A DNA stretch of 33,229 nt from Pirellulales bacterium (GTDB lineage Bacteria; Planctomycetota; Planctomycetia; Pirellulales; Pirellulaceae): NCBI GenBank assembly GCA_022451045.1, contig JAKUOW010000021.1:1-33229 (forward strand), written 5' to 3'. Positions within the stretch are counted from its first letter, which is position 1, and every line of letters begins with the position of its first letter. Under the pieces are notes generated by a model. That model did no database searches. It was not told where the DNA came from and saw only the letters and a list, made by a program, of their open reading frames with translations. Positions 15,988 through 25,166 of this stretch are shown in pieces. The translations under genes were made by a program, and so were the position numbers.

Positions 15988-16845
15988 TTAAGAAAAGAAT
16001 GCTTTAAAACGCCTGTCGAGATCCGGGATCCTCTGCCGCATTTCGGATGAAAGGGGCGGTACCGGCTGTGGAGTGCCAAGCTTTCCAAGGTAATTCTGAA
16101 ACTCACGTTGAACCGGAGTCGGGCCGTGCAATCCAAAGTGACTCCACGCCCAACTCATAGCATAATCGTGCCAGGACATATGTAGGCTATTGCGATGCTG
16201 TTCAAGTGATTCCAACCGGCATTGATCCGGCAGCACTCTGGCAGATGTCATCAGTTGCACATGCTTTCTGTATTCCGGGTGAGACAGCGAAGACGGGGTG
16301 TATTTCACCTGTACAACCCCCATGGCAGAATTGGTAACGTGCAGCAGCTCACTGCACTCCGCTAGCCCTTCATCAATCCACAAAGGGATACGAATACTCC
16401 TAAACGTGGAATGTAGCAGCGCGTGGCACAATTCGTGTTGTAAATCCTGTTGCACGGCTGGAGTAACGTACACAGCAATACGTTGACGATTACCGGACTG
16501 GATGAAGGTCGATCTTCTTGGTTCATCACCCCTGACAAATCGTTTAACAAATCTCAAATACTGTTGCTTAGAACTAAATAGGTGTACGTCCAATTCGCAC
16601 TTGGCAAATCGCACTGCTGTGTGACGTCGGATGTATTGCATAACCACGTCACATGTTGCATGCACCGGAATGGTCCTAACCTTATTCGATTCAGCAAATA
16701 CTCGTATATTCGCGATCGATACCGATTGAAATCCTTTGCTTTGTGATGGAATCAGGCCACCACACACAGTAGCAACCGTACACTGCAGCAAATTTCGCCG
16801 TGAAATACTGGCTGATATACAGGTTGATTTCGTTACAGAATTCAT
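15988..16845 (-). CDS. Tat-exported gluzincin-like metalloprotease domain protein
   Basis: A 285-aa protein with a twin-arginine-type leader (ISRRNLLQCTVATVCGG, Arg 16-17) indicating export. The zinc motif is HELCH (137-141) with E159 in LWIDEGLAE, 18 residues after the second His, matching the gluzincin/peptidase-MA pattern HExxH...E. The residues before it (RRSTFIQSGNRQRIAVYV) and the later ALLHSTF and MSWAWSHFGLHG fit the DUF1570/peptidase-MA type common in planctomycetes. The substrate is unknown. It is convergent with wbpA and not in an operon. The start ATG 16845 is set by the leader; no strong Shine-Dalgarno is seen. Confidence 0.75.
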   Translation of the reverse strand: MNSVTKSTCISASISRRNLLQCTVATVCGGLIPSQSKGFQSVSIANIRVFAESNKVRTIPVHATCDVVMQYIRRHTAVRFAKCELDVHLFSSKQQYLRFVKRFVRGDEPRRSTFIQSGNRQRIAVYVTPAVQQDLQHELCHALLHSTFRSIRIPLWIDEGLAECSELLHVTNSAMGVVQVKYTPSSLSHPEYRKHVQLMTSARVLPDQCRLESLEQHRNSLHMSWHDYAMSWAWSHFGLHGPTPVQREFQNYLGKLGTPQPVPPLSSEMRQRIPDLDRRFKAFFS

Positions 16846-16964
16846 GTCAGGTCTGTGAGATTGGGCACTATTGCCAACTTATGTAGGCATATGTAAATAC
16901 AGTATTGGCCCTCGTATAGCAAGACAGACAATCCGCTAATTGACCATTTCAAAACCCCTGTGTA

Positions 16965-17027
16965 TCGTGAACAACTTGTGGAACAGGTGATTATTAACGC
17001 CGGTTATTCTGACTTGCCTGTTCACGA
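16965..17027. repeat. Inverted repeat upstream of the FabH-type gene
   Basis: A perfect 9-bp inverted repeat TCGTGAACA (16965-16973) and TGTTCACGA (17019-17027) flanks 45 bases. An alternative pairing exists between GAACAGG (16981-16987) and CCTGTTC (17017-17023). It lies in the 225-bp gap between divergent genes, 44 bp before the GTG start at 17071. Mutually exclusive pairings resemble an attenuator or switch, but a short ORF shares the site, so this is tentative. Confidence 0.3.
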
Positions 17028-17070
17028 CATTCGTCCACACAATTGACTCAAACATTAAGGGTAGATACGA

Positions 17071-18066
17071 GTGAGCTACGCAGAGATTGGCCCGATATCC
17101 GTATTCCTACCTGAGCGCAAGGAGTCAATCGATGACCTCCGCGAGGAGTTTCCAAACTGGAGCATCGATCTGATTTATGAAAAAACCGGCATCCACACTC
17201 GTCACATTGCTGCAGATGACGAATACGCATCCGATCTGGGAGTAAAGGCAACTGAAAAGCTCTTTGCTGAGTATGACATAGATCCTCAGTCTGTCGACTT
17301 CCTCCTGTTTTGTACACAAACGCCGGACTACCCGCTGCCGACCACAGCCTGCATGATGCAACAACGACTTGGGCTAAGAACAGGCTGCGGTGCACTCGAC
17401 TTCAACCTTGGCTGTTCGGCCTACGCATACGGACTGGGTCTGGCGGACGGCCTGATTCAATCCGGCGTCGCCAAACGCGTCCTATTTATCACCGGCGAAA
17501 CATATACCAAGTACATTGACGCTGCAGACCGAAGCTTGAGAACGATTTTTGGCGACGGAGCAACAGCGACGTTAATCGACGCCAAGCCGGAACAGAGTAT
17601 CAAGGGTCTTAAGTTTGGCACAGACGGCGACGGTGCAAATATGTTGCTGCTCACGCGAAGTGGCGTACGGGATTGCATCCCACCACGCGGGCGTCACCGC
17701 TGGAAAAGCGATCTTTACATGGATGGCCCGGGGCTCATTAGCTTTACAATGGATGCCATACCACAACTGGTTGACCAGATTCTCGAAAGTGCCGGTGTCC
17801 AAAAAGATGATATTGACCAGTTTCTTCTCCATCAAGCCACGCGAAAGATGCTCGATGAATTGAGGAAGAGGCTACACGTTGATGAATCTCAGGTTCCGGT
17901 AGAAATGGAGTTAGTAGGAAACACCGTTTCCTCTACGCTTCCAATTCTTATCGAACAACTGCGAAGGGAAGGACGGATTAACCTCGATTCACAACACCTG
18001 CTTGTTGGTTTCGGCGTTGGCCTTTCCTGGGCAGGTTGTGTTTGGCAAGACACTTGGAGTAAATAA
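17071..18066 (+). CDS. 3-oxoacyl-ACP synthase III (FabH/KAS III family)
   Basis: A thiolase-fold condensing enzyme, 331 aa. The catalytic triad is C115 (LDFNLGCSAYAYGLG), H254 (FLLHQATRKMLD) and N284 (LVGNTVSSTLPI). Family marks include YEKTGIHTRHIAADDE, TQTPDYPLPTTACMMQQ, FGDGATATLI and GFGVGLSWAGCVW. FabH starts fatty acid chains from acetyl-CoA and malonyl-ACP, but this sequence diverges from the canonical ACP-docking surface, and KAS III paralogues in secondary metabolism look the same; no fab cluster is present to decide. The start is GTG 17071. AlgH follows 4 bp after its stop, suggesting co-transcription. Confidence 0.88.
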   Translation: MSYAEIGPISVFLPERKESIDDLREEFPNWSIDLIYEKTGIHTRHIAADDEYASDLGVKATEKLFAEYDIDPQSVDFLLFCTQTPDYPLPTTACMMQQRLGLRTGCGALDFNLGCSAYAYGLGLADGLIQSGVAKRVLFITGETYTKYIDAADRSLRTIFGDGATATLIDAKPEQSIKGLKFGTDGDGANMLLLTRSGVRDCIPPRGRHRWKSDLYMDGPGLISFTMDAIPQLVDQILESAGVQKDDIDQFLLHQATRKMLDELRKRLHVDESQVPVEMELVGNTVSSTLPILIEQLRREGRINLDSQHLLVGFGVGLSWAGCVWQDTWSK

Positions 18067-18070
18067 CCCA

Positions 18071-18619
18071 ATGTCGCTAAGAGGTCATTTCTTACTTGCG
18101 CCACCGATGCTTCCGGATATAAACTTCTATCGTTCCATCGTTCTAATGATGCAACACGATAATGAAGGAGCCATCGGATTAATTCTCAATCGACCGACGG
18201 ATACACGGCTTAACGACACCCTGGATTTTTGCGAAGGGAATAAGTCCACTGAAGATCAGGTTATTCACGTTGGTGGCCCTGTTGACGGCCCGCTGATGAC
18301 GCTGCACACCATCATGGAATATGCCGAACAGGAAGCCATGCCGGGAGTATACGTGTCATCTCAAAAGCATAACATCCAAAACATTCTCACTTCCGGCTGT
18401 GCACCCTACCGCGTATTTTCAGGGTATTCCGGTTGGACAGCAGGACAGCTTGAAGAAGAACTGGAACGCGGTGGGTGGATCACTTGCGACGCAACAAGCA
18501 AGGAAGTGTTCAGCGACGATATCGATATCTGGAAATCCATTACGCAACGAGTTGGACATGAAGTAATACAGGATTCTGTCAAACCTGACTGGCTTGGCAT
18601 TGATCCGATTACGAACTAG
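18071..18619 (+). CDS. AlgH/YqgE family protein (DUF179)
   Basis: A soluble 182-aa protein of the YqgE/AlgH family, whose biochemical function is not established (AlgH was linked genetically to alginate regulation). Family blocks are LRGHFLLAPPMLPDINFYRSIVLMMQHDNEGAIGLILNRPT, VHVGGPVDGPLMTLH and RVFSGYSGWTAGQLEEELERGGW. The frame is open upstream to 18002, inside the previous gene, but ATG 18071, four bases after the ketosynthase stop, gives the normal start and length. Confidence 0.9.
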   Translation: MSLRGHFLLAPPMLPDINFYRSIVLMMQHDNEGAIGLILNRPTDTRLNDTLDFCEGNKSTEDQVIHVGGPVDGPLMTLHTIMEYAEQEAMPGVYVSSQKHNIQNILTSGCAPYRVFSGYSGWTAGQLEEELERGGWITCDATSKEVFSDDIDIWKSITQRVGHEVIQDSVKPDWLGIDPITN

Positions 18620-18655
18620 TCCTTGGTTTTGTAAGTCACCTAATTGGCAAATCAT

Positions 18656-19369
18656 ATGAGCTTTATATCTGAATGGTGGAAGTCCTGGAACGGACAACCG
18701 TTGTCAGTTGATTCATTTGATCGAGTGATAGCGATCGGTGATATACATGGTTGTGCTGCATCTCTGTCGACGTTGATAGACACCATTCAGCCGACACAGC
18801 AAGATCTCATCGTGATGCTTGGCGACTATATCGATCGAGGGCCAGACTCAAAAAGTGTTATCGATCAAATCCTTGAGCTCTCTACACGTTGCCATGTGAT
18901 GCCGCTGATCGGCAATCATGAGACCATGTTATTACAAGGTCTGGATGAACTCGTGTTTCGGGACTTTTGGCTCAGTTTTGGCGGCAAAGAAACGCTCGCA
19001 AGTTACGGCGGAGAAATCGAACAGATTCCTCCCGAGCATATCGATTTCATGAAAAGCTGTCACAAGTTCTTTGAAACGGATACGACCGCCTTCATTCATG
19101 CGAATTACCAGCCAAATGCTCCGTTTGCTGAACAGGACGAGCAGGTAGCATTTTGGTTACACCTAAGCGAATATGTACCTGCCGAACATGTGTCAGGTAA
19201 ACGTGTTATCGTCGGTCACACACCACAAAAATCAGGCGAAATCCTGGATATGGGCCACTTGGTCGGGATTGATACACACTGCTTCGGTAACGGGTATCTT
19301 ACCGCAATGGACGTCAAATCCGATCAAATCTGGCAGGCTGATAAAGCCGGTGAATTGAGAGTCAGCTAG
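18656..19369 (+). CDS. PPP-family metallophosphatase (serine/threonine protein phosphatase or ApaH-like)
   Basis: A 237-aa metallo-dependent phosphatase. The dinuclear metal motifs are all present in order: GDIHG (28-32), GDYIDRG (56-62), GNHE (86-89), then HANY and VIVGHTPQKSG. The short length and these motifs match the PrpA/PrpE and ApaH-like group, so protein phosphoserine/threonine or dinucleoside tetraphosphate hydrolysis is likely; the substrate cannot be decided here. The frame also opens at TTG 18644, but ATG 18656 is the more likely start. It lies 36 bp after algH, and is possibly in the same transcript. Confidence 0.88.
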   Translation: MSFISEWWKSWNGQPLSVDSFDRVIAIGDIHGCAASLSTLIDTIQPTQQDLIVMLGDYIDRGPDSKSVIDQILELSTRCHVMPLIGNHETMLLQGLDELVFRDFWLSFGGKETLASYGGEIEQIPPEHIDFMKSCHKFFETDTTAFIHANYQPNAPFAEQDEQVAFWLHLSEYVPAEHVSGKRVIVGHTPQKSGEILDMGHLVGIDTHCFGNGYLTAMDVKSDQIWQADKAGELRVS

Positions 19370-19426
19370 AAATCACTTTCGCATTCAACCTACAGATTTA
19401 ATGGACAACTTCTCGAGGACCATACT

Positions 19427-20809
19427 ATGCCATTCCTAAAGGTGCTACTGAGTGTATCCATGATTGGGTTGCTGGTGTTCAAATCACCCGCTTGTCAGGC
19501 AGGGGAAAAACCAAACGTAATTCTGATCTACACCGATGATCAGGGAAGCATCGACTTGAATTGCTACGGTGCAAAGGATCTCATCACTCCACAGCTAGAC
19601 AAACTGGCAAAGTCAGGAACTCGATTCACTCAGTTCTACTCTGCTGCACCGGTATGTTCTCCGTCACGCGCTGCAGTTATCACAGGCCGTTATCCTCAGC
19701 GTGCCGGACTAGCCGGTAATGCAAGCTCCAAATCTGGTGGCTCTGGAATGCCCACAGATGAAATCACCATGGCGGAAATATTCAAGTCGGCCGGCTACAA
19801 AACTGCACACATCGGAAAGTGGCATCTCGGCTACACACCGGATCAGATGCCTAACGGACAAGGATTTGACTATTCATTCGGTCACATGGGCGGATGCATC
19901 GACAACTACTCACACTTTTTTTACTGGAATGGCCCCAATCGGCACGATTTATTTCAAAACGGCAAAGAGATCTGGAGAGATGGCGAGTTCTTTCCTGACT
20001 TAATGGTCACCGAAGCAAAGCAGTTCATGGAGAAGAATAAGAAAGATCCGTTCTTCATGTACTGGGCCATAAACGTTCCACATTATCCGCTTCAAGGTAC
20101 AGACAAATGGCGCAAAAAATATTCACATCTGGATTCTCCTCGAGACATGTATGCCGCTTTTGTATCAACCATGGACGAGATGATTGGTGCAGTCATCGAC
20201 TGCGTGGACGACCTCGGTATTCGGGATAACACCATCATCGTGTTTCAATCAGACCACGGGCATTCACAAGAGGAACGGACATTTGGCGGCGGTGGCAGTT
20301 CAGGCCCGTATCGTGGCGCCAAATTCAGTCTCTTTGAAGGTGGCATCCGCGTGCCTGCTATCATTAGCTGGCCCGGCGAAGTACCGGCCAATCAAGTTCG
20401 CTCCCAATTTGCAACAGCTGTCGATTGGTTGCAAACCGTTTCGAGCATGGCAGGTATCAATACCCCCGCCGAACGAGTATTAGATGGTCATGATCTGACC
20501 GATGTCATTTACGATAACGCAGACGCACCGGTAGACACTTTTCACTGGCAATCGGGTAGGGGACTCGGTGGCAAACCGCAATGGGCAGTGCGACACGGTA
20601 ATTGGAAGCTGATTGGCAACCCAAAGGACACCAGCAACAAGGCACCCATCACCGCAAAGGATGCAATGTTCCTCGTCGACTTAAGTGAAGACGTGGCTGA
20701 GATGAGAAATGTGGCTGCCAAGAACCCTGAAGTCGTAGAACAACTCCGCAAGATGCACGAAGCATGGCTGACGGATGTCTCCAAGCCACGCGGGACGACG
20801 GATGAGTAA
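19427..20809 (+). CDS. Sulfatase (arylsulfatase type, exported)
   Basis: A formylglycine-dependent sulfatase, 460 aa. The Sec signal peptide ends near residue 25 (SPACQAG). DDQG (37-40) starts the metal site; the activation motif is PVCSPSRAAVITGRYP with C77 to be oxidised to formylglycine by the maturase. HIGKWHLG, FQSDHGHSQE and FEGGIRVPAIISWPG complete the alkaline-phosphatase-fold core, and KLIGNPKDTSNKAPI leads into the C-terminal subdomain. GAGGA eight bases before ATG 19427 supports the start. It is the first of three sulfatases here and is convergent with the VCBS gene. The substrate is a sulfated carbohydrate, exact type unknown. Confidence 0.93.
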   Translation: MPFLKVLLSVSMIGLLVFKSPACQAGEKPNVILIYTDDQGSIDLNCYGAKDLITPQLDKLAKSGTRFTQFYSAAPVCSPSRAAVITGRYPQRAGLAGNASSKSGGSGMPTDEITMAEIFKSAGYKTAHIGKWHLGYTPDQMPNGQGFDYSFGHMGGCIDNYSHFFYWNGPNRHDLFQNGKEIWRDGEFFPDLMVTEAKQFMEKNKKDPFFMYWAINVPHYPLQGTDKWRKKYSHLDSPRDMYAAFVSTMDEMIGAVIDCVDDLGIRDNTIIVFQSDHGHSQEERTFGGGGSSGPYRGAKFSLFEGGIRVPAIISWPGEVPANQVRSQFATAVDWLQTVSSMAGINTPAERVLDGHDLTDVIYDNADAPVDTFHWQSGRGLGGKPQWAVRHGNWKLIGNPKDTSNKAPITAKDAMFLVDLSEDVAEMRNVAAKNPEVVEQLRKMHEAWLTDVSKPRGTTDE

Positions 20810-20832
20810 GCGTCGCAGAAACCGGAACGCCA

Positions 20833-22041
20833 TTATCTGCTTGGATTCTCATACCAAATCACGCCAAGGTTGTGACGCTCCTCACACGTAATGACATCCA
20901 AATCACCATCCTGATCCAAATCAAACAATCTCACCAAGTCAAACTTAATTCCATCTGGACCGCTGATGTCTGATGAGACCCAATTCACGCGACCGTTTTC
21001 GCGTTCTTGACGTAGCCAGGTCACTCCACTCAACCTGGGATCACCACTCGGTTCCGTAGTATGGACAATGTCGTTGTAACCATCTTGATTCAAATCACCA
21101 ATGGCGACACCTTTGCCCTTTGGTATAGCGTGTGGATTGGCAATCGACTTGTAAGACCACCTGTTGGTAGTCTTTCCGTTTAAGAGTTCTTGAGACAGCA
21201 CCAACATTTTTGATTGATGCGTGGCCACAACGACCTCACTTTGACGGTCCCCGTCAAGATCGGCAATATCAAGAAACATCACTTCGTTTTCCCTGCCGCC
21301 GATGTTATGCACGGGCCACTTGTTGGTAACAGGATTCGAAGGAATCTCTAACCACTTGACGCCACGTGTCATGCCGCGTCTGTCAGATAACAAGAGATCG
21401 TGCTGACCATCTGCATTCATATCTGCCAAACGTAATGACATAATCCATCCGGCCGGAATGATATGATGCAACTTCCATTCGTCGAGTTTACGAGGGTTTT
21501 CTGGTGATTCCAGCCAACTGACCGATGCATTTGCACCTTTAGAACCAACGATCAGATCCGTACCGGCATTGCCGTCGACTTGCATGGACACAGCAAACAT
21601 CCACATTTGCTCACCGACGGTGCACGGAATCTGCCTCGTCTTCCATTGCGATACATCAAGATAGTCGCTTGCCCGCCTGGGTGCCCAATGCACTTGAATC
21701 GTGCGTTGGGTTCCTTCGCAGCAGCTAACTACGTCAACATTACCATCGCGATCCAAATCGACAAATATCGCATCCTCCGGTGACTTAACCATACCGACCG
21801 TAACCGACGGCCAGAGTTGAGTGACTTTTTTGGGGCCTGGGTTCAGATAGGCTCTGATTTGACCGCCTTCTTCCCAAGGCACGACCAGATCCGGTAGCCC
21901 GTCACCATTTACGTCTTGAAGTTTTGCACCATCAGCACCCACCGAAGAGGCATCAACTGTATGACGAACCCAGGGCATTTCCGCACGGACTGTAGCCGAA
22001 AATAAAATAAAGCCAAGAAGCAGAGCGATGATACGGGCCAC
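20833..22041 (-). CDS. Exported VCBS/FG-GAP repeat protein, 402 aa
   Basis: An extracellular seven-bladed-type propeller. The signal peptide is MARIIALLLGFILFSATVRA. Six calcium-binding VCBS/FG-GAP motifs of the DxDxDGxxD kind are visible: DVNGDGLPD, DLDRDGNVD, DMNADGQHD, DLDGDRQSE, DLNQDGYND and DLDQDGDLD. The fourth is degenerate (Arg for Gly, Glu for the last Asp). Such proteins bind carbohydrate or cell-surface ligands; no enzymatic residues are seen. The start is GTG 22041. It lies 17 bp downstream of the second sulfatase in the same direction, so the pair is very likely an operon and its role is probably substrate binding for polysaccharide breakdown. Confidence 0.88.
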   Translation of the reverse strand: MARIIALLLGFILFSATVRAEMPWVRHTVDASSVGADGAKLQDVNGDGLPDLVVPWEEGGQIRAYLNPGPKKVTQLWPSVTVGMVKSPEDAIFVDLDRDGNVDVVSCCEGTQRTIQVHWAPRRASDYLDVSQWKTRQIPCTVGEQMWMFAVSMQVDGNAGTDLIVGSKGANASVSWLESPENPRKLDEWKLHHIIPAGWIMSLRLADMNADGQHDLLLSDRRGMTRGVKWLEIPSNPVTNKWPVHNIGGRENEVMFLDIADLDGDRQSEVVVATHQSKMLVLSQELLNGKTTNRWSYKSIANPHAIPKGKGVAIGDLNQDGYNDIVHTTEPSGDPRLSGVTWLRQERENGRVNWVSSDISGPDGIKFDLVRLFDLDQDGDLDVITCEERHNLGVIWYENPSR

Positions 22042-22058
22042 AAGAGCCGTCCCTTCTG

Positions 22059-23579
22059 TTACTCGGGTATTTGAGCAGGTGGTGTTGGAAATTTACGAAT
22101 ACGGCTGTAACGAATATAGGATTCCCAAACATCGCCATTTTCATGCATACGAGGATCACCAGTTTTCTTTAGAAACTCATTCATATCGGTGATCATCCGC
22201 TCGCGGATCCGTTTCACTCGAGGGCTTTTAATCAGTTCTCGCATACACTCCGGATCGTCCTTGACATTAAACAATTGCCATTCGCTGCGTTTTTCTACTG
22301 ACCAATTCAGATAAGGCCTCCATTTTCTGTCGTGCCTACTTTCAATCAGAAATGTTAAGCTCGGACACGCATCAATATCGTGGTAGCCACCGTGCGGCGA
22401 ACCTATCGAACCATCAGCATTTAGTTTGACAGGATCACCTGCCGGCCAACGGTCGGGCTTGAAATTATGTATGAGTAAATAATCTCCGGATCTCATAGCT
22501 CGTTGAGGATACGTCCAGTTCATGTAGCGAGATGACGAATGACGTTCACGACTACTGTATACCGCGTCTCTTTCCAGCGCATCCCCCTGCATGTGACCAA
22601 TTAACGAAATGCCGGCCATTTGTGGATGGACGTTCAGTCCGGCCGCTTGAAGGAACGTAGGCGCTAAGTCCACAAAACTCACAAGCGCCTCGGACTGCTG
22701 ATTTCCTTCTAACGCCGACGGCCAACTGATGGCCATCGGTACGTGAATGCCGTATTCGAAGCAATTGGCCTTGGCTCTTGGGAAGGCCATACCGTTATCA
22801 CTTGTCACGACAATGAGGGTGTTTTCAAACTCACCGGCATCTTTCAGGATCTGGATGATCCGTCCCAAATGCAGGTCAAAATGCTCAATCTCACGATAAT
22901 AATCAAGCATGTCCGACTGCACGACCGGATGATCCGGCAAGAATGCTGGTACTTCTGCATCATCGAGAGACTTACCGGATTTCAACCCGGATCCATCTTC
23001 AAACCCGCGATGTGGTTCATGAGCTCCATACCAGAAGCAGAATGGACGATCATCGGGCCGTTTGCTCAGAAACTCCTGAAAGTTACCGGCATAGTCTTTG
23101 TTTGAAATTCCTGAGAAAGGTGATTTTTCAGTCTTGGAATTAAAGCCCGGTCCAGCCGGATTCTCCGTACGACCGCTGGCCTTGAAATTACCAGGACCCC
23201 ATGGCTTTCCCGTATAGCCAACCCAGTAGCCCGCCTGTTTCAGCAACTCGGGATAAACCGCATATTTGAACGGAAATGAACTGGCGTGGGTGCCTGCCTG
23301 TTCCAGTTGCCATGGGTAACGACCTGTTAACAACGAAGCACGAGAAGGACTGCATCCGGGTGAACCAGCATAAGCATTGTGAAACAATACACCTGCTGCG
23401 GCTATTTCATCGAACGATGGAGTAGACACTCCTTTACATCCGTATGCAGAGGCATGTGGAAACGACTGATCATCAGAAATAGCTAATACTATGTTCGGCC
23501 GCTCATTGGCATTTGCCAGAGATTCCTGCTGAGGAATTAAAACGACCACCAACGACAACAACAGCAGCATCGATTTCAT
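22059..23579 (-). CDS. Sulfatase (N-sulfoglucosamine sulfohydrolase-like)
   Basis: A formylglycine-dependent sulfatase, 506 aa, exported by a signal peptide (MKSMLLLLSLVVVLIPQQESLANA). DDQS (36-39) and PGCSPSRASLLTGRYPW with C76 as the formylglycine residue are clear. The metal-site context DDQSFPHASAYGC and TGKPWGPGN resemble the heparan N-sulfatase (SGSH) group more than the classic arylsulfatase (GKWHLG) type of its neighbours. VVTSDNGMAFPRAKANCFEYGIHVPMAISWP completes the core; the C-terminus ends with a PECMRELIKSP block. It is 17 bp upstream of the VCBS gene. Assignment to heparan-type substrates is inference. Confidence 0.92.
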   Translation of the reverse strand: MKSMLLLLSLVVVLIPQQESLANANERPNIVLAISDDQSFPHASAYGCKGVSTPSFDEIAAAGVLFHNAYAGSPGCSPSRASLLTGRYPWQLEQAGTHASSFPFKYAVYPELLKQAGYWVGYTGKPWGPGNFKASGRTENPAGPGFNSKTEKSPFSGISNKDYAGNFQEFLSKRPDDRPFCFWYGAHEPHRGFEDGSGLKSGKSLDDAEVPAFLPDHPVVQSDMLDYYREIEHFDLHLGRIIQILKDAGEFENTLIVVTSDNGMAFPRAKANCFEYGIHVPMAISWPSALEGNQQSEALVSFVDLAPTFLQAAGLNVHPQMAGISLIGHMQGDALERDAVYSSRERHSSSRYMNWTYPQRAMRSGDYLLIHNFKPDRWPAGDPVKLNADGSIGSPHGGYHDIDACPSLTFLIESRHDRKWRPYLNWSVEKRSEWQLFNVKDDPECMRELIKSPRVKRIRERMITDMNEFLKKTGDPRMHENGDVWESYIRYSRIRKFPTPPAQIPE

Positions 23580-23630
23580 GAAAATACCTTTGTATTTATT
23601 GGGTATCTCAAGCGGTAATTGCTGGGAATG

Positions 23631-25031
23631 CTAGTCTTTACGTTTGATTTGCGGAAAACGCCATCGATTAGATGGGGCATATGCACCATTCATCTTTGTG
23701 ACCAGTTCTTTCAAAACATCAGGATTCTCAGCGGCTAAGTTATTTTGTTCACCCAGATCGTCCGCAAGATTGTAAAGTCTGGGTTGTGTATTGAAGGGTT
23801 GATGTACTACCTTCCAATCACCAGCACGAATTGCCCTCGCTCCTCCACGTTCGTAGAACGCCCAATACAGAAAATCGTGCTCTTCTTGCTGGTCGCTATT
23901 GCCGAGAAGAGCTGGGAGAAAGGAAACTCCATCTGTATCGTCGGGAACCTGCTCTTCAACACCGGCGATATCGGCACACGTCGCCATCAGATCCCAAAAG
24001 GCACCCGCGTGGGTTGAAGTTGACCCAGCCTCGACATTCCCGGGCCAACGTACGATCATCGGTACACGTATTCCGCCTTCGGTAAGATCTCGCTTAATCC
24101 CTTTCAATGAGCCATTGGAGTCGTTGAAATCCGAGTTGTTTCCACCTTCGCGATGCGGCCCGTTGTCGGATGTAAACATCACAATGGTGTTATCATCGAT
24201 TCCATGGTGCTGCAGTCGATCAAGAATGGCGCCAACATCGGCATCCATCCGGGAAATCATCGCGGCGTGCCCCTTTTGAGCTTCGGGCCAGTCCAGATCT
24301 GTATAAATTCCATGGTCCGGAATCTCCATTCCTTTTTTTCCGGCTTCGTTATTTGCGTGAGGCAAAGTTAATGCGTAGTAGAGAAAGAATGGCTCATCTT
24401 TATGGTCGTCTACAAATTGCAATGCGCGTGGTGCAATTAGATCCTGACTGTATTGCACTTTCTTCGATGCGACGCCCTGACCAAACTGACCTTCGTTGGG
24501 TACGAGGTTTTTGAGTTTAACGCGATCTTCGTTATCGATAAGAAAGGTGGGGTAGTAATTATGTGCGTGATGTTGATCAAGGTACCCAAAAAAAACGTCA
24601 AAGCCCTGCCGTGTTGGTAAACCGGTGGATCCCTCATGCCCAAGTCCCCATTTACCAAACAACCCTGTCGCATAGCCAGCTTTTTTCAATACTTCGGCAA
24701 CCGTGATGTCATCGGGACGTAAGTTGTCCTTACCATTACCCCGGATGAAACAGTGTCCCGTATGATAACCCGTCATAAGTACGCATCGAGATGGGGCACA
24801 CACTGTTGATCCTGCATAGAAATCAGTAAACCGCATACCTTCGGCAGCCATCTGGTCGATGTGCGGAGTCTTAATGCGTTTCTGACCGTAGCATCCTAAA
24901 TCGCCATACCCAAGGTCGTCGGCCATAATGAAGATGATGTTAGGTAGCCGATCAGCCGCCATTGCCGAGGTAATAGGCACAATACATATCATGAAGACTA
25001 AATGATATATAAGCCTTGCTCTGGTTTGCAT
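23631..25031 (-). CDS. Sulfatase (arylsulfatase A type, exported)
   Basis: The third formylglycine sulfatase, 466 aa from ATG 25031, the start giving a normal signal peptide (MQTRARLIYHLVFMICIVPITSAMA); an upstream in-frame ATG at 25103 would add 24 residues before it. The core has MADDLGYGDLGCYG, TVCAPSRCVLMTGYHTG with C78 as formylglycine, LFGKWGLGHEGSTGLPTRQGFDVFFGYLDQHHAHNYYP, FTSDNGPHREGG and GGIRVPMIVRWPG. LPTRQGFD...QHHAHNYYP is the signature of the arylsulfatase A-like group abundant in planctomycetes. It is divergent from the DUF1080 gene and 51 bp upstream of the second sulfatase start, so the three minus-strand genes may form one transcript. Confidence 0.93.
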   Translation of the reverse strand: MQTRARLIYHLVFMICIVPITSAMAADRLPNIIFIMADDLGYGDLGCYGQKRIKTPHIDQMAAEGMRFTDFYAGSTVCAPSRCVLMTGYHTGHCFIRGNGKDNLRPDDITVAEVLKKAGYATGLFGKWGLGHEGSTGLPTRQGFDVFFGYLDQHHAHNYYPTFLIDNEDRVKLKNLVPNEGQFGQGVASKKVQYSQDLIAPRALQFVDDHKDEPFFLYYALTLPHANNEAGKKGMEIPDHGIYTDLDWPEAQKGHAAMISRMDADVGAILDRLQHHGIDDNTIVMFTSDNGPHREGGNNSDFNDSNGSLKGIKRDLTEGGIRVPMIVRWPGNVEAGSTSTHAGAFWDLMATCADIAGVEEQVPDDTDGVSFLPALLGNSDQQEEHDFLYWAFYERGGARAIRAGDWKVVHQPFNTQPRLYNLADDLGEQNNLAAENPDVLKELVTKMNGAYAPSNRWRFPQIKRKD

Positions 25032-25166
25032 TCCAAGATTTCCTGACTTTACTGTTTCGCAGTTGCACAAACGAAAAAACGTGCATCGTAGTAAATGCTG
25101 CACGCATCACTTATGATCTTAATTGATCAATACATATCGAAAAACAGCCCCAAGAGGAGCAGTCAA

